In this document: one piece after another, positions 48,450 to 62,262 of the stretch
How positions within the stretch are numbered: position 1 is the stretch's first letter
Layout of the letters: each line of letters begins with the position of its first letter
NCBI GenBank assembly: GCA_033980235.1
Contig: CM067072.1
Coordinates: 21,703,047 to 21,767,046, forward strand
Direction: 5' to 3'
DNA: 64,000 nt
Origin: Diadema setosum
Lineage: Eukaryota; Echinodermata; Echinoidea; Diadematoida; Diadematidae
Notes under the pieces: generated by a model
What the model was told of the DNA's origin: nothing
Seen by the model: the letters and a program-made list of their open reading frames with translations, nothing else
The model's database searches: none
Program-made: the position numbers and the translations under genes

Positions 48450-48787
48450 AAAGAACATTTGTTATTCAACACCAGAAATGGAGAACGAAACTGACTCATT
48501 TACTAAACAAGACTCAAAAATATCCTTGTTATTATTGGCAATCATTTTCATGCTCTTAGATGTGTATTTATTCTGGATGTTATTAAGGAATTGTTCATGA
48601 AGATGGGCTTAAAGCAAGGATATTATCTGACCGACTTTAAATATCAAAGTAGTCTCAGGTGGACTAGCGAACTGTGAATGAATCATTACAGGGGATCTGG
48701 CTTATCCCTATAGTTTTATAGTGTTTCCAAATCAGAAAGGACACAAACATGTGCAAATTGCATTCGTGTAAATATAGTGAGATGCTG

Positions 48788-48830
<43 letters not shown>

Positions 48831-49292
48831 TTATGTGCCACTTTGGAAACCCCCTGTGTGGCATATTATTTTGAGACACAGTCGTAGTCATGCTTTCAGA
48901 AAACATTCTTTTTTTTTCAAAACTATGTTACTTCTATAGATTTCGGTTAAAGCTGGGCATACACTAATCAAAGCTTTGCTTTGATGAAAATTGTATGACA
49001 AATCGATAATTGTTTTTCTTTGAAATGACAATTACTGTAAAAGCATTACTTTTGCACACAAAGCAGTGACAGAAACTTAGAATTTACACCCAAATCTATT
49101 AGGGAACACCACTTGATAGTCAATCACCACATAAAATGCAAGCTGTGATGTGAGATGAACTGAAGCGCCAGAAAAGCTTTCATTAAACTGTGGCATTTGG
49201 CGATTTATCGATCGGTTTGGGCGGGTTTGTGGGTTTGAGCAGAATATGCGAAGTTGGCACGCCGTCGACTGAGTCGGACGTGCGAACGTGGC

Positions 49293-49358
<66 letters not shown>

Positions 49359-51675
49359 GAATGTACATATATATATATGTATATATATACATACATAAAT
49401 ACATATATATTTCGATATCATCATACTCAAGAAGATTCGCTCTGAGTGGGCATCATAGGTTTATCAAAAATTGTTTTTAATAAGAAAAATAAGACACCCC
49501 CACCCCTGCTGCATCAAAGAGATATACTGGGCTACTCCAATGAGATTTGCATAGTCATACAGATAAGGCATCTCTACGAACAAATGGTAACATATAGTGC
49601 CATGTACCTCTTCAGCAAACGTACTTCACTTCTTGATTGTAACTGATTCCATACAGGAAGTGATAGGCATATTTCAAGCGCTTTACTGTGAAGTGGTTCA
49701 TCCGGCTTCATGCCTTTTGCAGAAGAGCAAATATCTGGATTAGCAGATGTTTCTTCGATAACTCGCATACAAAACTCCTTCGACTTCCTCTGAAATGATT
49801 CTCTAGATGAGAAGGAGGGAAAAGGAGAGCACCACACTGAAGCCTGACAGACCCATGTAATTGGATGCATGTCACGAGTACGACTCCAACTAGTATACAG
49901 CCTACGAGCTTAGCACTAGGTGAATTAGGCCAATAGTCTCATACTCGCCAAACAAGTCCCACGAGTCCGACATTATAGAAAGAGATACTCAGCAGGTAAA
50001 AAGGATCCATGGGTCCGACACTATAGGAAAACAATGCCTAGTCTGACTTCCTGACTATTTGCTCATACTATGTTGTTTCCCAGAATATTAACGTCAAAAG
50101 AAGAACGACAAAAACAGAAGTAGCAGGTTCGGCTAGATGGTCGCGCTTTCGGCAAAGGCCACAACTTCGTCGCCAGAGACGGCGCATTTTGTAGAAGGGA
50201 CTACAGTTGGCAAAGGTTTCATAGGTCTCATAGGCCTTTTTGTTGCCTACTATCAGACTCGTATTCTTATTTGCTTATGAGTGTCGAACTCTATAGAATG
50301 TATGACTCTTTTGCTGTATCACTAATCTCGAGCTTGTGAATCGTATGATTCATGGGTTCAGGCTCGTGGGATAAACCCTATAAAAAGTGCATTTTCTCAA
50401 GTTGATATGAATTAGAGAAAGTGAATTACTCTTTAGTTACTCGGTAGTCTCAATATCAATGTATACAATGGTACATTGGCCTCCGGTTTGGCCATTAATG
50501 CAGTTACCATTGCCATACCATTGCCATAACTGATGTTATTGTTGGCAGTTTGACTCTAAACTGCCAATATGCTATAAAAAGAACAGGCCCTACATTTTAT
50601 TATGCTAATTCCTTTATACATCAAGACAGGAAGTGCCTGTGGTGGTACAATGAGCCTCATGAAATATTTGTTTTATATTTGGCTCTAGTTTTACAACATT
50701 AGTAGTAGCAGTAGTAGTATATCATTATAGTAGCTGCGCAATATAAATGTCCTTTATTATTATTATTATTATTTTCTACAGTGGGCACTGCTAATCTTTC
50801 AGTCGACATTGTACATCTTCATATCGAGACAAGTAACATTTCAGATGCCGTGCAATCTAAGACATAACTTATATACTATTAAACGAACCTAACACAAATG
50901 CGCTCGTGTGAATTTAAACTGTGTTCCATGATTTTTTTTTTAATGTTTGTATGTGTGTTCATTATTTATGTTTGTTGACCCAAGTCACGCCTTTGCGGAT
51001 CATCAACAAATCCTAACATGTTGCCGCGGTCAACCTGGGTTTATTCTGTATCAATATCCAAATTCATAATGCACTGATATATCCAATATCATCTATGCAG
51101 ACTTCATTACCGACGCTTTTGCAAATCTTGTTTAAATGACAATTTGAACAGCAGCAGTTTAGAAAGTGGTATAGAGTCCCACGGCGCAATTGTGTCATTT
51201 TCTCTGATTGCAGTACACATTTAATGATCTACTGTTCATCGAAGGCGAAGAAGGCACCCAGAAAGAAAGAAAAAAGGACAGAAAGAAAAGAAAAGACAAA
51301 CAACAGAAGTTGAAGGAAATAAGAAAATGTACGATGCCTAAGTTGCATGGCGCATGTGTTCTTTCGATGTCTGGCCAACGAAACTAAAGATAATGACATG
51401 TTAACCCGACAATGGGATTCTCACAGATAACTGTGTGCCTCGTACAAGGAAGTATTCCCCTACCATGACTACCCGAAAACATGATGTCTTTTGATCTTAG
51501 ATCGAATTTCACATACACGACCTCTGTAAACGGGGGACGGTCGTAGACTCCTATAAACTTTTAATCTCTGCGTTCTCTTTTGGCAAGACGTATAGCAGCT
51601 TAAGGACTTTCTTGGAGCTTATTGTCACACGTATGTGCTTTTGTCTCACTCGGACCTACATACCTGGTCACAAAG
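48450..51675. other. Intergenic, no gene seen
   Basis: Holds TA microsatellites at 48795-48828 and 49295-49352. A weakly palindromic stretch around 49930-50370 (CCCACGAGTCC against GGCTCGTGGG) may be an old foldback element. Short frames look random. Confidence 0.45.
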
Positions 51676-51751
51676 ATGGATCTGACAAGAGAGTGGCAAT
51701 GTGTGTGGACTCTCGTCCTTCTTGTCACACTTTTCACCTGTGTCCTGTCAC
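51676..51751 (+). CDS. Signal-peptide exon of a second gene, probably RPTP-like
   Basis: ATG at 51676 opens 25 codons, MDLTREWQCVWTLVLLVTLF then TCVLS, a typical signal peptide with a probable cut near VLS. It stops at a strong donor TCAC|GTAAGT in phase 1, the phase that all FN3 exons of the upstream gene accept. No FN3 exon of this gene was found to the window end, so its identity is inferred. Confidence 0.62.
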
Positions 51752-54700
51752 GTAAGTTACCTGTATATCATACTGCAATGTACAGAATGCATTATTGCTT
51801 CATACATCAGTAGAAATCAATCGTACCTTTTAAAAGTCTCAAGCAATAGGAAAAAAAAAAAGAGCTGTGATGAAGCATCACTATAATGCAGAGACAGTTA
51901 AAGCAGCAACGAACTAAGCAAGCAATCATATCACGTTTCGATCAACTCAAAATCCCAGATATAACAATATCAAGGTCAGTTACACAATCATGTTTTGATG
52001 ACAAATAATTTAAGAATAACATTTTTGCATTCACATCAATAATATATTTCATGTTTCTTTCGATTAAAAAACAAAATTGAACTAAATGCTTTGAATCTTA
52101 ACCGAAAGAAACTATTCCGAAAATTGTGAGGTAGCTGTTGAAAGACTTTGAAGATATCTAAAGTATAATATCTTTTTGATAGTATCTCTTTTAATCTCGA
52201 GATAGAAAAAAAAAGGAATAACGAGCGATATTATAGGAAAAAATCCTTCCTATTATACTTGGTTATAAAAAAAAAGCATCAACCAAACTCTGGTGAAAGT
52301 TTCTTTATCGTTGGACGATCAGACAGATTGTTAAGTCTTATATGAACCGAAGAATGATACCAATCAAAATTAAGACCCAAGTACATATTATAATACCTTT
52401 TGATGATTGCAATTTACAGTCCGTGGTGTCATTTCCGACATGCTCCATTCAGTTGTGTGTTGACCGGCTATCACCATGGTAACTACAATAACAGTAAATT
52501 CCAATAGTTATCTTTATGAAGAACTTTTGACAAACAAACAAATTTGAGGAAAAGATAAAAATATCATCGCCTGAGGTTTGCATTGACCCACATACTATTG
52601 TTCACCTATTTACACTTCTGTGATGAGTTGAAAGGATGAAATAGTTTTCTTTGTGTCAAATTATAGTTTTAAAGCTCTCATGCATCAGCAATTATGACTT
52701 TCTAAGCGGAATGACTGATACAAAACCCCCAAAACAATCTCCTATAATAAAAAACAATACAAAACACGAAGTCTTATTTATGCAAACTCTAGGTGGTATT
52801 CACCACACATGATCAAACATTCAAGATAAAATTAATATGACACCTCATTTTCAAAACGATTCTGATAAACCAATCAAACAGAGCATTACTGTTTGAGTAA
52901 TATCAGATAATGAAGACATAAATCGTTGTGGAATCACGAATTAGCATGTGTTTTCAGGTCAACTGTGATGTTGGTTGAGGATTGACAGTAATATTCCGAA
53001 TTACTTGCGGTATAAAGCTAATGACATCAAAACTCTATCATTGGTTTGTTCAAAGGGGCATTACAAAAATATTGTCTTTGGTCCACGTGTAGTTTATAGC
53101 AATCACAGTCCTCCTTCTTGAAACTCATCATTCAGAAATACCGGGTATACAATGATTGTATTATTATTATTATTTTTTTTGTATATCACCGCCAGGTGAA
53201 TTCCTTATCACCTAATGTCAAGTACACATTGCATGTAAATCTACCTAGGCATCACGTTTTCATGGTTTATCGTTAAAAAATAAAAATAATGTCCAATTGT
53301 AATGATGCTCGTATCTTTCATCCTTATTTTTTTTTTCTTTTTTTTGCTTTACTCTGCTCTTGTAAACCATATACATGTTCTTCTCTCTCTAATACTTTGG
53401 TTTAGTCTTCCCAAAGTTTGGTAGATGTCCCATCAATCACTGCTAAATTTTATTAGTCGAAAGCACTTATTCCAAATCGAAAAAATAAACGAATTAAAAA
53501 AAAATGATACAGTATTTTCCACATGACAGTTAGGGCAAGGAACCTCAGAGGCGCCTAACGCGAATACCTCGGCTCAATAGTGCAAACCTCTTCCTCTGTG
53601 TATAATTGCCCTTTCAGGCTTATAATATCAAATTACAACAGTATCAACCACTTTCAATTTTACATTCGTAAATTACTGTCTTATTGTTAATAGTGACCAT
53701 AGTGATAATGTAAATACTCAGGGGGCTTTATTTTGGTAGGATTAGCCATGAGTGCTTCTGGAGTATATTGTCTTCTTCAAGGAGTTAATGGATATGGATC
53801 GTTTATGTAATCAAGGAGTAATTATTCTGCAATTTTGGTACAGCAACTGTGATCCTATCACCATGTGTAAATTTCTGCTTGTTAGGTATTACAGTTGAGT
53901 TGAAGGTTGTGATTGGAAGATCTAAATTTTCTACTAAGGGTGTATAATAGATATATGCCGTGGAGACTACTTTTTGGGAAATATACACAGAAAAGTATTA
54001 TAAAGATCATAATATCTTATACGCTGTGCAGCTGGTGAGAGTAATAAAGAAGAGATGGCATTGTTTGTGTTCGTTCGGTTATAATTAGCTCCCTCTTGGA
54101 GACATTTTTTTTTCCTTTTTTTCCGATGAGCTGTCCTGTGCAGGCATTTTTCTTTTGAGCTTCTTCGTGGGGACATAGGTTTAAATACTAACGTTTGATC
54201 TGTTTACAATGACAATATCGCTTGATTTTATAACAGAACTGCCTGGGGCAAATTATTTGCCAATAGGGCCCCATTTATCTTTACTTTTTTTTGTTCTTCC
54301 CCATCAACACCAACGACAAAAACAACAACAACAATAATGATAATACTTTCATTTATTTACTTATTCAGTCTTCTTTAAAAACAGGGTAGTCTTATCAGAG
54401 CCAAAAGGCCTGCTTTCAAAAAGAGCCCTGTTAACATAGATATACAATCACATATCGGAACATATATTTGCATAAGTGTAAACAAAAAGTAATTACGACA
54501 AAGCCAAAATATACCAATTCAAACACAATAACAACTGAATAGGAAAAAAACAAAACAAACAAAACAATTAAACTAAGCTCATAACAGAACAAGATACTAC
54601 ATAAAAGACAGGGTAACCTGACCAACGCGCCACATAACAGCACCTATGGCTTCAGTTGGTGCGCAAAATTATGAGGAGAATAAATCAGAATTTGCGTTAA

Positions 54701-55011
54701 AGGTAGGGAATCCCATTTGCATGCCTTAAATGAAGAGTTGTATAAATACAAAGGTATTTTGAAGAGAGTATCATTTTAGAAACTCCCATAAAGTATTGAA
54801 AGTGGAAGGTAACATTTAGTACATTTTTATTGACCGTTAGATTTTGAATTGAATTTTTTTCTGGGCTCACCGTAAATTCCAGTACATTACTAGGCTACCT
54901 TTGCAGACCCATGCACTGCATGTGTGTCCATCATGTATATTTTGTGAAGAAAGTTCATCAAAACTTTTCTATATACATTCTTGCCACACACTCTATATGT
55001 TATTACATTAA
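51752..55011 (+). other. Presumed first intron of the second gene
   Basis: AT-rich. No exon recognised. A 61-codon minus-strand frame at 53803-53988 looks somewhat protein-like but has no motif. Confidence 0.4.
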
Positions 55012-55193
55012 TTGGGCCCCGTTGCTAGAAACTTTGCGTTTAAACGCAACTTGCAACTGATTGTCACTGGCCAATCAAAATCATTGTTGCATGCATGTCT
55101 TCTTAATAGGGCAGACCCTGAGCCAATCAGAATGGTTGTTTCAAAATTAGCAATTATTTGCAATTGATTGCAACTTTCTTGCAACAGGGCCCA
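55012..55193. mobile_element. Small foldback MITE, GGGCCC-GTTGC ends
   Basis: About 180 bp with TTGGGCCCCGTTGCTAGAAA at one end and the inverse of TGGGCCCTGTTGCAAGAAAG at the other. Arms repeat TTGCAACTGATTG-like words. Confidence 0.75.
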
Positions 55194-55559
55194 GCTCTTA
55201 TACTTTTAGATTTGTGTTTATAGATAAAAAATACAGAAGACTGCAACAAAAAGGCTTAAGTGTGGCTGACACACAGAACTACTGAGTAGTTGAGTTTTGT
55301 GCATTATTCAAATTGTAGATAACTTCCAAATTTCTCAGCAGTGGACTAAACAAGTCCCCTGAGGTTCATATTTAATGTTTTGCTGCATTTTGGGAGGTCT
55401 GTAAAAGGTATCCCCTACCTTTAAGTCTGCACTTAGAAGTTAATTGATTGTAATTGGGTCTTAAAAGAGATGAGTGTTGTTGCCGATCGAATATGGGTTG
55501 GGAGTTTGTTGTAAATACTGGGTGCTATAAAATAAAAGGATCGTTTGTGTTTTTTTTTT

Positions 55560-58323
55560 TTTTTAATTCGGTGTTGGGCTTTGGAATGAACAGTGGATTT
55601 AGAGTATAATGAAGGGTGACATAATATATAGGACGTTTTGTGGCAAGGTCACTCAGGTAATACGGTGCTAAGTCATAAAGTATCTTGAAAACAGGAATTC
55701 AATACTGATAGTTGATTCTACTGTCGAAACTTTGCCACCCACGTCTATTCAAAAGAGTTTCTTTGGTAATTGAGTAATCCGCATTTAGAACCAGTCTTGC
55801 ATATCTGTTCTGAGTTCGTTGCAATTTGACAAGGTCTGTTTCGTTACACTTTCCCCAAACACCGAGCAATAATCTATGTGAGGTAGGATAAATGAGTAAT
55901 ATAGCTGTACCAGATTGTTTCTATTAGAAAAAACTTTATCCTCCTGATACATGCTACTGCTCGATTAACTTTTCTAATTATATTAGATACATGTAATGAC
56001 CAGTTTAAACTCTGATCAAGAATTACACCAAGACACTTAATATTTGTAACATTTTCAAGGTAATCTTCTTCGTGAGTAATTCTTATGATCCGACTTTAAA
56101 TCTTACGATTGGTTCCGAAAACCATAACTTTTGTTTTTGTGGCATTGATTTTCATTTGATTAATTCTGAACCATTCACGCAATGAATTATATTCCTTTTG
56201 CAAAGTCATTTGAATACTTAGAATATTTTTTTCCCTTGCAAAACAATGCCGTGTCGTCAGCGTAAAGGGTGATTTTAGTTTGGTTTTCAAAAGATAAATT
56301 ACACATATCATTGATAAATAGAAAAGTAAGGGCCCAGAATGGAGCCTTGGGGGACACCAGATTTAACCTTCTCAAAAGTACTCTGGGCACCTTGAAAAGA
56401 AACACACTGCTGTCTGTTACAAAGATAAGATGAAAAACCATTGTAGCTCGGTTGTTTTTATGCCATAGTAAGGCATATTTGATAAAAGGATTTCGTGCGA
56501 TATGATATCAAAGGCCTTTTTTAGGTCTTTAAAAAATTGCACCTGTTATAAGGCAAAAATTAAGGTCATACAACAAAAAATCAGTAATTTCAATTAAACA
56601 TGTGGCCGTTTAATTCTTTGGGCGAAAACCTGATTCCCTCTGCGATAGGAAGTTATTTTCTTTCAAGTATTCGTAAAGTTGTATGTGGACCGCCCTTCCA
56701 AGAATCTTTGACACACAAGATAATAGAGATATCGGGCGAAAGTTGCCCAGTTCACTTGTATCACCACCTTTTGGTACAGAAACAATCTTGGCATTTTTTG
56801 AAATCACTCGGGAATTGCCCAGAGTTTAAAGATTTGTTTAAGATAGTAAGAGGTTCCGCGATGTACGGAGCTGCGGATTTCAAAAGCCTTGGATGTAAAC
56901 CATCTAAACCGGCAGCTTTTTTGACGTCTATTTTTTGTAACTCTTTTTTGACAAACTCCATTTCAATTTCTTTGAATTTGAAAGTTGATTTCACTTGTGA
57001 CAATGTATTCAGGGAGTTAAAACACTTTACGGATCGAGTGAAACCATTTCCGACATTAACGAACATCTGATTAAACGCTTCAGCGATTGAACACTTATCA
57101 GTCTAAAATAATGTCATTGCCTATTCTGATATTCGAATTGATTGTAGCTTTTTTCTTCGGCAATATTGCATATTGCTGTCGCATTGTCGAAACCTGGTAT
57201 AAAAATATTCCTTCTTAAATTTGTTATTCAAATTATTAGCTTTGTTTCTAAGATGTTTGTATTTGTCCCAGATTACGTTCAGATGACTTACATCTTCTTG
57301 ACATGGTGTTTGACCTTTCTCAGACGATTTTCTTTTCAGTTCAGTGAACTTTCTCTTATGGTAATCACGGTCTTTGGCTATTGCTAGATAGTCATTAGTG
57401 AACCATGGGGCACCTCTTAACTTCTTTCGAACAGAGACAAGGGGAGAATGTCTACGTGAAATAGCAGAAAAGGTTTCTATAAATTTTGCAAAGCTCCTTT
57501 CTACATCGTCACTCAAAGTTACAAGACGATCCCATTGAACATGTGAAAGGTCATTAAGAAAATCTTCTTCGACAAAGTATCTGAACGATCTGTATGAAAA
57601 ACATTCAGGCTGGGATTTTGATGGTCTACACCTGAGAATTGTATACACAAGGGAGTGGTCACTAAATCCATCAGAATCTGTCCCAGATTTCTTTGTGATC
57701 TCCACCATTGAGTCTGACACACAAATAACATCGATCAATGTGGAGCTATATGGAGTTGTTCTAGTTGGCTCCTTGATAAGCTGCGTGAGGTTGAACACTG
57801 AACACAATTCCTTGACCTTGTTTGACAAAGAACTTTTTACAAACATGTTGCAATTTAAGTCTCCAAGGATAAGAACGTTATCAGAGAGAGAAAAACTTGC
57901 TCAAGATTCGATTCCAAAGTACTGAAAAAAGTCAAACAAGGGAATCCGGTTTTCGATATATCACACCAAGGAAAAATGACATATAATTTTTAACTTTGAT
58001 TTCTAACCACATCATTTCCAAATCATTATTTTCAAGATCTTTACGTCTAACGTATGACATGTTTTCTCTTAAATAATACGCTACTCCACCGCTATGGTTA
58101 TCCTGATCTCTCCTTTCCAGAATATAACCAGAAATCTCTGAAACACTTGAATATTAATGGAATCATCAATCCATGTATCGAAAAGTGTGAACAAATCAAC
58201 TGATTCTTTCTCAATGTAATTATCCACGTCCTCCTTTTTATTCCGTATACTTCGAACATTAAGATGGGCAATCAGCAGACCATTATCATTTATACTGTTA
58301 AGTCGAATATCATGTCCAGGCAA
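55560..58323 (-). pseudogene. Decayed LINE on the minus strand
   Basis: Endonuclease motifs are IAHLNVRSIRNKKEDVDNYI (58280), ILGDLNCN (57855) and DGFSDHSLVY (57680). RT motifs are AAGLDGLHPRLLKSAAPYI (56900), GNFRPISLLSCVSKILGRA (56745), LYADDTALF (56265) and the C-terminal LQRTQNRYARLVLNADYSIT (about 55820). Frames are broken by indels and stops, and a segment between the RT blocks at about 56600 and 56440 is poorly readable. It ends near an A-run at 55546-55563. It lies inside the presumed intron of the second gene, in opposite orientation. Confidence 0.88.
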
Positions 58324-60210
58324 CTTAACATCATTTTATGGCTCTGTAACTTTGTCTAATTTTGGGATAGCCGTTTCAAATTTCAGTTCTTGCTCGAAAA
58401 ATGGCAACTCTTCGAAAATACACATAGAACACGTCCAGTTTTCAAAACATTAATTTTTGTTATCGTACTGAGCTCGAGTTATAACGGCACATACAATATG
58501 AACCCACTTGTTATGCACACTGTATGTACAGAGCGATGCTTTCTTATTACATTTTACTGGTGTTTTACAACATACACATGGAAACCTATCTGGCATAAAT
58601 TGATGTATCAAAATAGGTCATCATTGAAACACCTCAAACATTAAAAGAATGAAACAAACGTATAATCATGTAAATAACGAAAATGTATGATTCAAAGGTA
58701 TTGCACAACATTTACTCACGTAAGTATAATAATAACAACAATAATATCAATAATAACAAATAATAATGATAATAATGATAGTAATAACAACAATAACAAT
58801 AATGATCATCATCATCATAACAACAACAAATGGTAAGTGATAATTTCTCAAACACAAACCCGTAGCATAGTTTTGCAGTTTTGCACTTTGGACGATTGTT
58901 ATGAGAATTAAAAAGACATTTAACATAGGGCCAGCGCCGTGCTTAGCAAAAAATAAAAAATAAAAAAAGCCTTACTCATACCCCTTCCATCAGTTCACAA
59001 GCAAACAAGCAAAAAGAAAAACACACACACACACACTCACACACACACACACACACACACACACAAGCAAACAAAAAACAAAACCCAAACAAAAACACAC
59101 ACACAAAAAAAAACAACCCAAACAAACAGACAAATAAACAAAACGGTAGCGCCGGCCGGTCGGCCGGCCGCCCTGTAACAGGGATGAAAAGTCAATTACT
59201 GCATAGTTATGTCTTGAGATAATGTGTGACATGGTGACAGAAGAATAGTTTGAACCATAAATCTCCAGACTCTAGATAATTTATCTTCATATATGAAATA
59301 TCACAGCCGTTTAATACTGTACTAACGTGTTCTGACTTAGTTACGTTATACCGTAAAAGAGGAATTCAAAATCCCTTTGATTCTACAATGGACTGCTTAC
59401 CAACTGACAGTGTCAAATACTACAGGTCTTTTTTGTCGTCATATTTTAGCAATGCCAGCAATAGAAGAATTGAATATCGAACATTCAAATTATAGATTAT
59501 ATCATACTAGATAGCTTCGCCCCAATCTAAGTTTTGATAATCATGGATATAGGCATGTCGATGTTAAGAAATTAATGCGAAGTACGTATTGACTATTTTT
59601 GAAGGCAATTAAATCTAATGGCGTGGATTACTGTACTGAATTATAGACTGTAATTATAGTAATCTGTACCAAACGAATGTCAATACATTACTTCCTGTTC
59701 ATTTTGTAATTTTGTGATTGGGAGGAGGTAATGAAATAACTTGACATATTTTCCGTACGCGAATATGTTTGGAACTATAATATATGTGGTGAAAATCTAT
59801 AAAAAGACATGTAACAATTCTATCATAATTAGTTATTCTCAGCGAATGATTGAGTGACTTTTCCAGTATTCAATCAATGGTAAGAGCATGACAAAGTCTA
59901 ATCTCTGAAGAGACATGAAACTACGCTAGCCACACCACTGGGAGTCATTATGCTCCTGTCCTTCTGTGTATGAGGTGTATATGTGACCATTGGCAAGACA
60001 TTTTTGTTAAACAAAAGTGATAGAAAGACTCTCATACAAGTATCATGCGAAATGTAACTATAAATAACCATCTCGTGATTAATTGTATGGACGCATGGTA
60101 TATTTCTTATTTGCCCTGTACTTCATACCGGTTACAAACTTTTTGTCTTATAGTTTTGACACTAAGAGGCATAATCACATTTTTTTTTTTACGACTAACC
60201 CCATTATACA
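58324..60210. other. Non-coding with AAT and CA repeats
   Basis: AAT/AAC-type repeats at 58727-58830 and CA/AAAC repeats at 59020-59130 next to GCCGGCCGGTCGGCCGGC (59152). Nothing else recognised. Confidence 0.5.
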
Positions 60211-60700
60211 GAAAGGAAGATTACTTTGTCACAGTGGTTTTGAAAGGAAAAGCAATATATTATCCTTGAGGCTAATGATTAAGGGACGTACATGTCATAA
60301 ATGGGGGCACATGAAACAGATTATTGGTGGATAATCCACGCCCTTCTCAACGTCATCAAAGCCTGCCAAACTTCTTCCAGAAACTGTCGAACTGAGTAAT
60401 ATCTTTTCTCCTTAAACTCGTGTCAAACCTCACGAACTGTAGTGAGATCAAGCAAGTGGTTGGAACGTTTTTATCAAATCAAATATTTCCAGAATCCTCT
60501 TATAGTATTGCTTGTAATGTATTCTGAAATGTAATATTTTACAGAAAGGGTTTTTCCTTATAATCAACACTCTCTTACAGTTAAAAAGCTGACTGAAAAA
60601 AAAAATCCAAAGGCTGCTTGACATCTGTGTACTTTCTATCATTTTCGATGGCAAGAGTTTGATAAATTCCATCTGTTATAAGGGTTTAATCAGATGAATT
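60211..60700 (+). repeat. Dispersed repeat, copy 2
   Basis: Matches 6422-6935 in the same orientation over most of its length (CAGATTATTGGTGGATAATC, CAAACTTCTTCCAGAAACTG, AGTGAGATCAAGCAAGTGGT). Confidence 0.75.
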
Positions 60701-60834
60701 TATGACAAAATTGTAAGTATTCCACGGTAGACAATCTAATTCCAGCTCGATATAGACTTACTTTGGCAATGTTATCAGAAGGATAATGATAATGATGATA
60801 ATAATAATAATGATGGTAACAACAATAATAATAT

Positions 60835-62105
60835 AGGTTTTCCCGGCCAATTTCGCACTTTTGTCAGTCCATTTGATAAAAGGTTCATTCAATTTAGCGA
60901 AAATCCTCGTCACTGCACATTCTGTCATTCAAAATTGCAACTTGTTCGTTCAATTTAGCACTTCGATCAATGAAATTCGCACATTTGCCTTTCGAATTCG
61001 TAAAACAGGCATTCAAATTGGCACGTGCTCTTCAGTCATTCAAATTCGCCAACACTGGCGGAAAATGGTATTTCAGTCATTCAATTTCGCGTATAGGCAG
61101 TCAAATTCCAAACATGTTCATTCAAATTGGCGTAATGTTATTTCTATTTTGAAAAGGTGAGAACCGTGATTTATGCGTATTTAAATGTGAATTTTTGTTT
61201 CATCCACACACTGCTAAGTATATGGTAAAGGTATCTTTGACCCTAAATAACTCAAGTTTGTTGTTCTGTCACGCCCCTCCTCTTTCATACATGTTATCAG
61301 AACTATACATGCACCAGTACCATAGATCACTTCACTTTCTTATGTCCAGTCATGGCAGCACGAGTTAGATACAGGCGTATATCTCAAGAAGACAGGGAAA
61401 GAATCATAGAAGCATTTGAGGGTAATAACCTTGACAAATTGATGGCTAGAGCTGATCCAAGAACTTTATTCCTAATGATGATTAACGCAATATGATACCC
61501 ACCAAATGAAAATAATGAAACATACAGATGAAAGAAATAATCACGATGTAAACTGAAACCGCCTTCTATCGTATACCAACTAATGTCAAAACAAATCAAT
61601 GTATCTGTGAATGAAATAATGCTATCGAACATCATAAACACATACACATATTTTGAAAGTACTGTTGCAGAGGTGATATCAGAATAAAGAATGAATACTA
61701 AAATATGAAATGTTATGATGCTTGCAAACAATACCTATGATAAATGAAAATGAAAAAAAAAAAGAATAGAAGCATAAACGTGTCTGCTAAATTGACTGCA
61801 GTAAATGCGAAATTGGATGCCCAAGAATGAATTCGAATGAACGAGCGCAGCGTGTACGTGATCACGTGACTATATCATGCTAAATTGAATGAACGATTTG
61901 CGAAATGGTGCTTGTCTTACGAATTTGAACTGAAAAAGTGCTGATTCGAATGATGTTAAAGGTAATTTGAATGCTCCAAAATGAATTTGAATGAAAAGAT
62001 TATAAAATTGAAATACCGATCATGCCATCTAGGTTAAATCGTGCTAAATTGAATGCAGCAATTATGAATTGGACTGAAAAAAGTGCGAAATTGGCCGGGA
62101 AAACC
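60835..62105. mobile_element. 1.27-kb foldback element with transposase-like core
   Basis: The ends AGGTTTTCCCGGCCAATTTC and GAAATTGGCCGGGAAAACCT are a perfect 20-bp inverted pair. Each arm (about 300 bp) is made of reiterated CATTCAAATTCGC-like words, inverted on the other side. The core (about 61140-61780) is not repetitive and holds the short frame at 61352-61495. AAT-type microsatellites abut both ends, so the insertion was into such a repeat. Confidence 0.88.
61352..61495 (+). CDS. Transposase-like N-terminal fragment in a foldback element
   Basis: 47 codons beginning MAARVRYRRISQEDRERIIE and AFEGNNL. The pattern RYRRIS.EDR.RI.EAFE is what starts the helix-turn-helix of several Tc1/mariner-like and related transposases. 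A donor-like GAG|GGTAAT follows at the point where similarity ends, so this may be a first exon whose partner is deleted. The rest (DKLMARADPRTLF) is not recognised. Assignment rests on pattern memory only. Confidence 0.42.
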   Translation: MAARVRYRRISQEDRERIIEAFEGNNLDKLMARADPRTLFLMMINAI

Positions 62106-62211
62106 TATAATAGCTATGATAGTAGTAGTAGTAATAACAATAATGTTATTAATTATGATAATGATAATAATGATGATGATGATGATGATAATAATAATAA
62201 TGATAATAATG

Positions 62212-62245
<34 letters not shown>

Positions 62246-62262
62246 TAATAACAATAATTACT
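62106..62262. repeat. AAT/GAT microsatellite
   Basis: Mixed AGT, AAT and GAT trinucleotides directly next to the foldback element. Confidence 0.9.

Noticed and set aside
49930..50370. Possible foldback element with CCCACGAGTCC words
   Set aside because: Pairing is weak and the ends cannot be placed.
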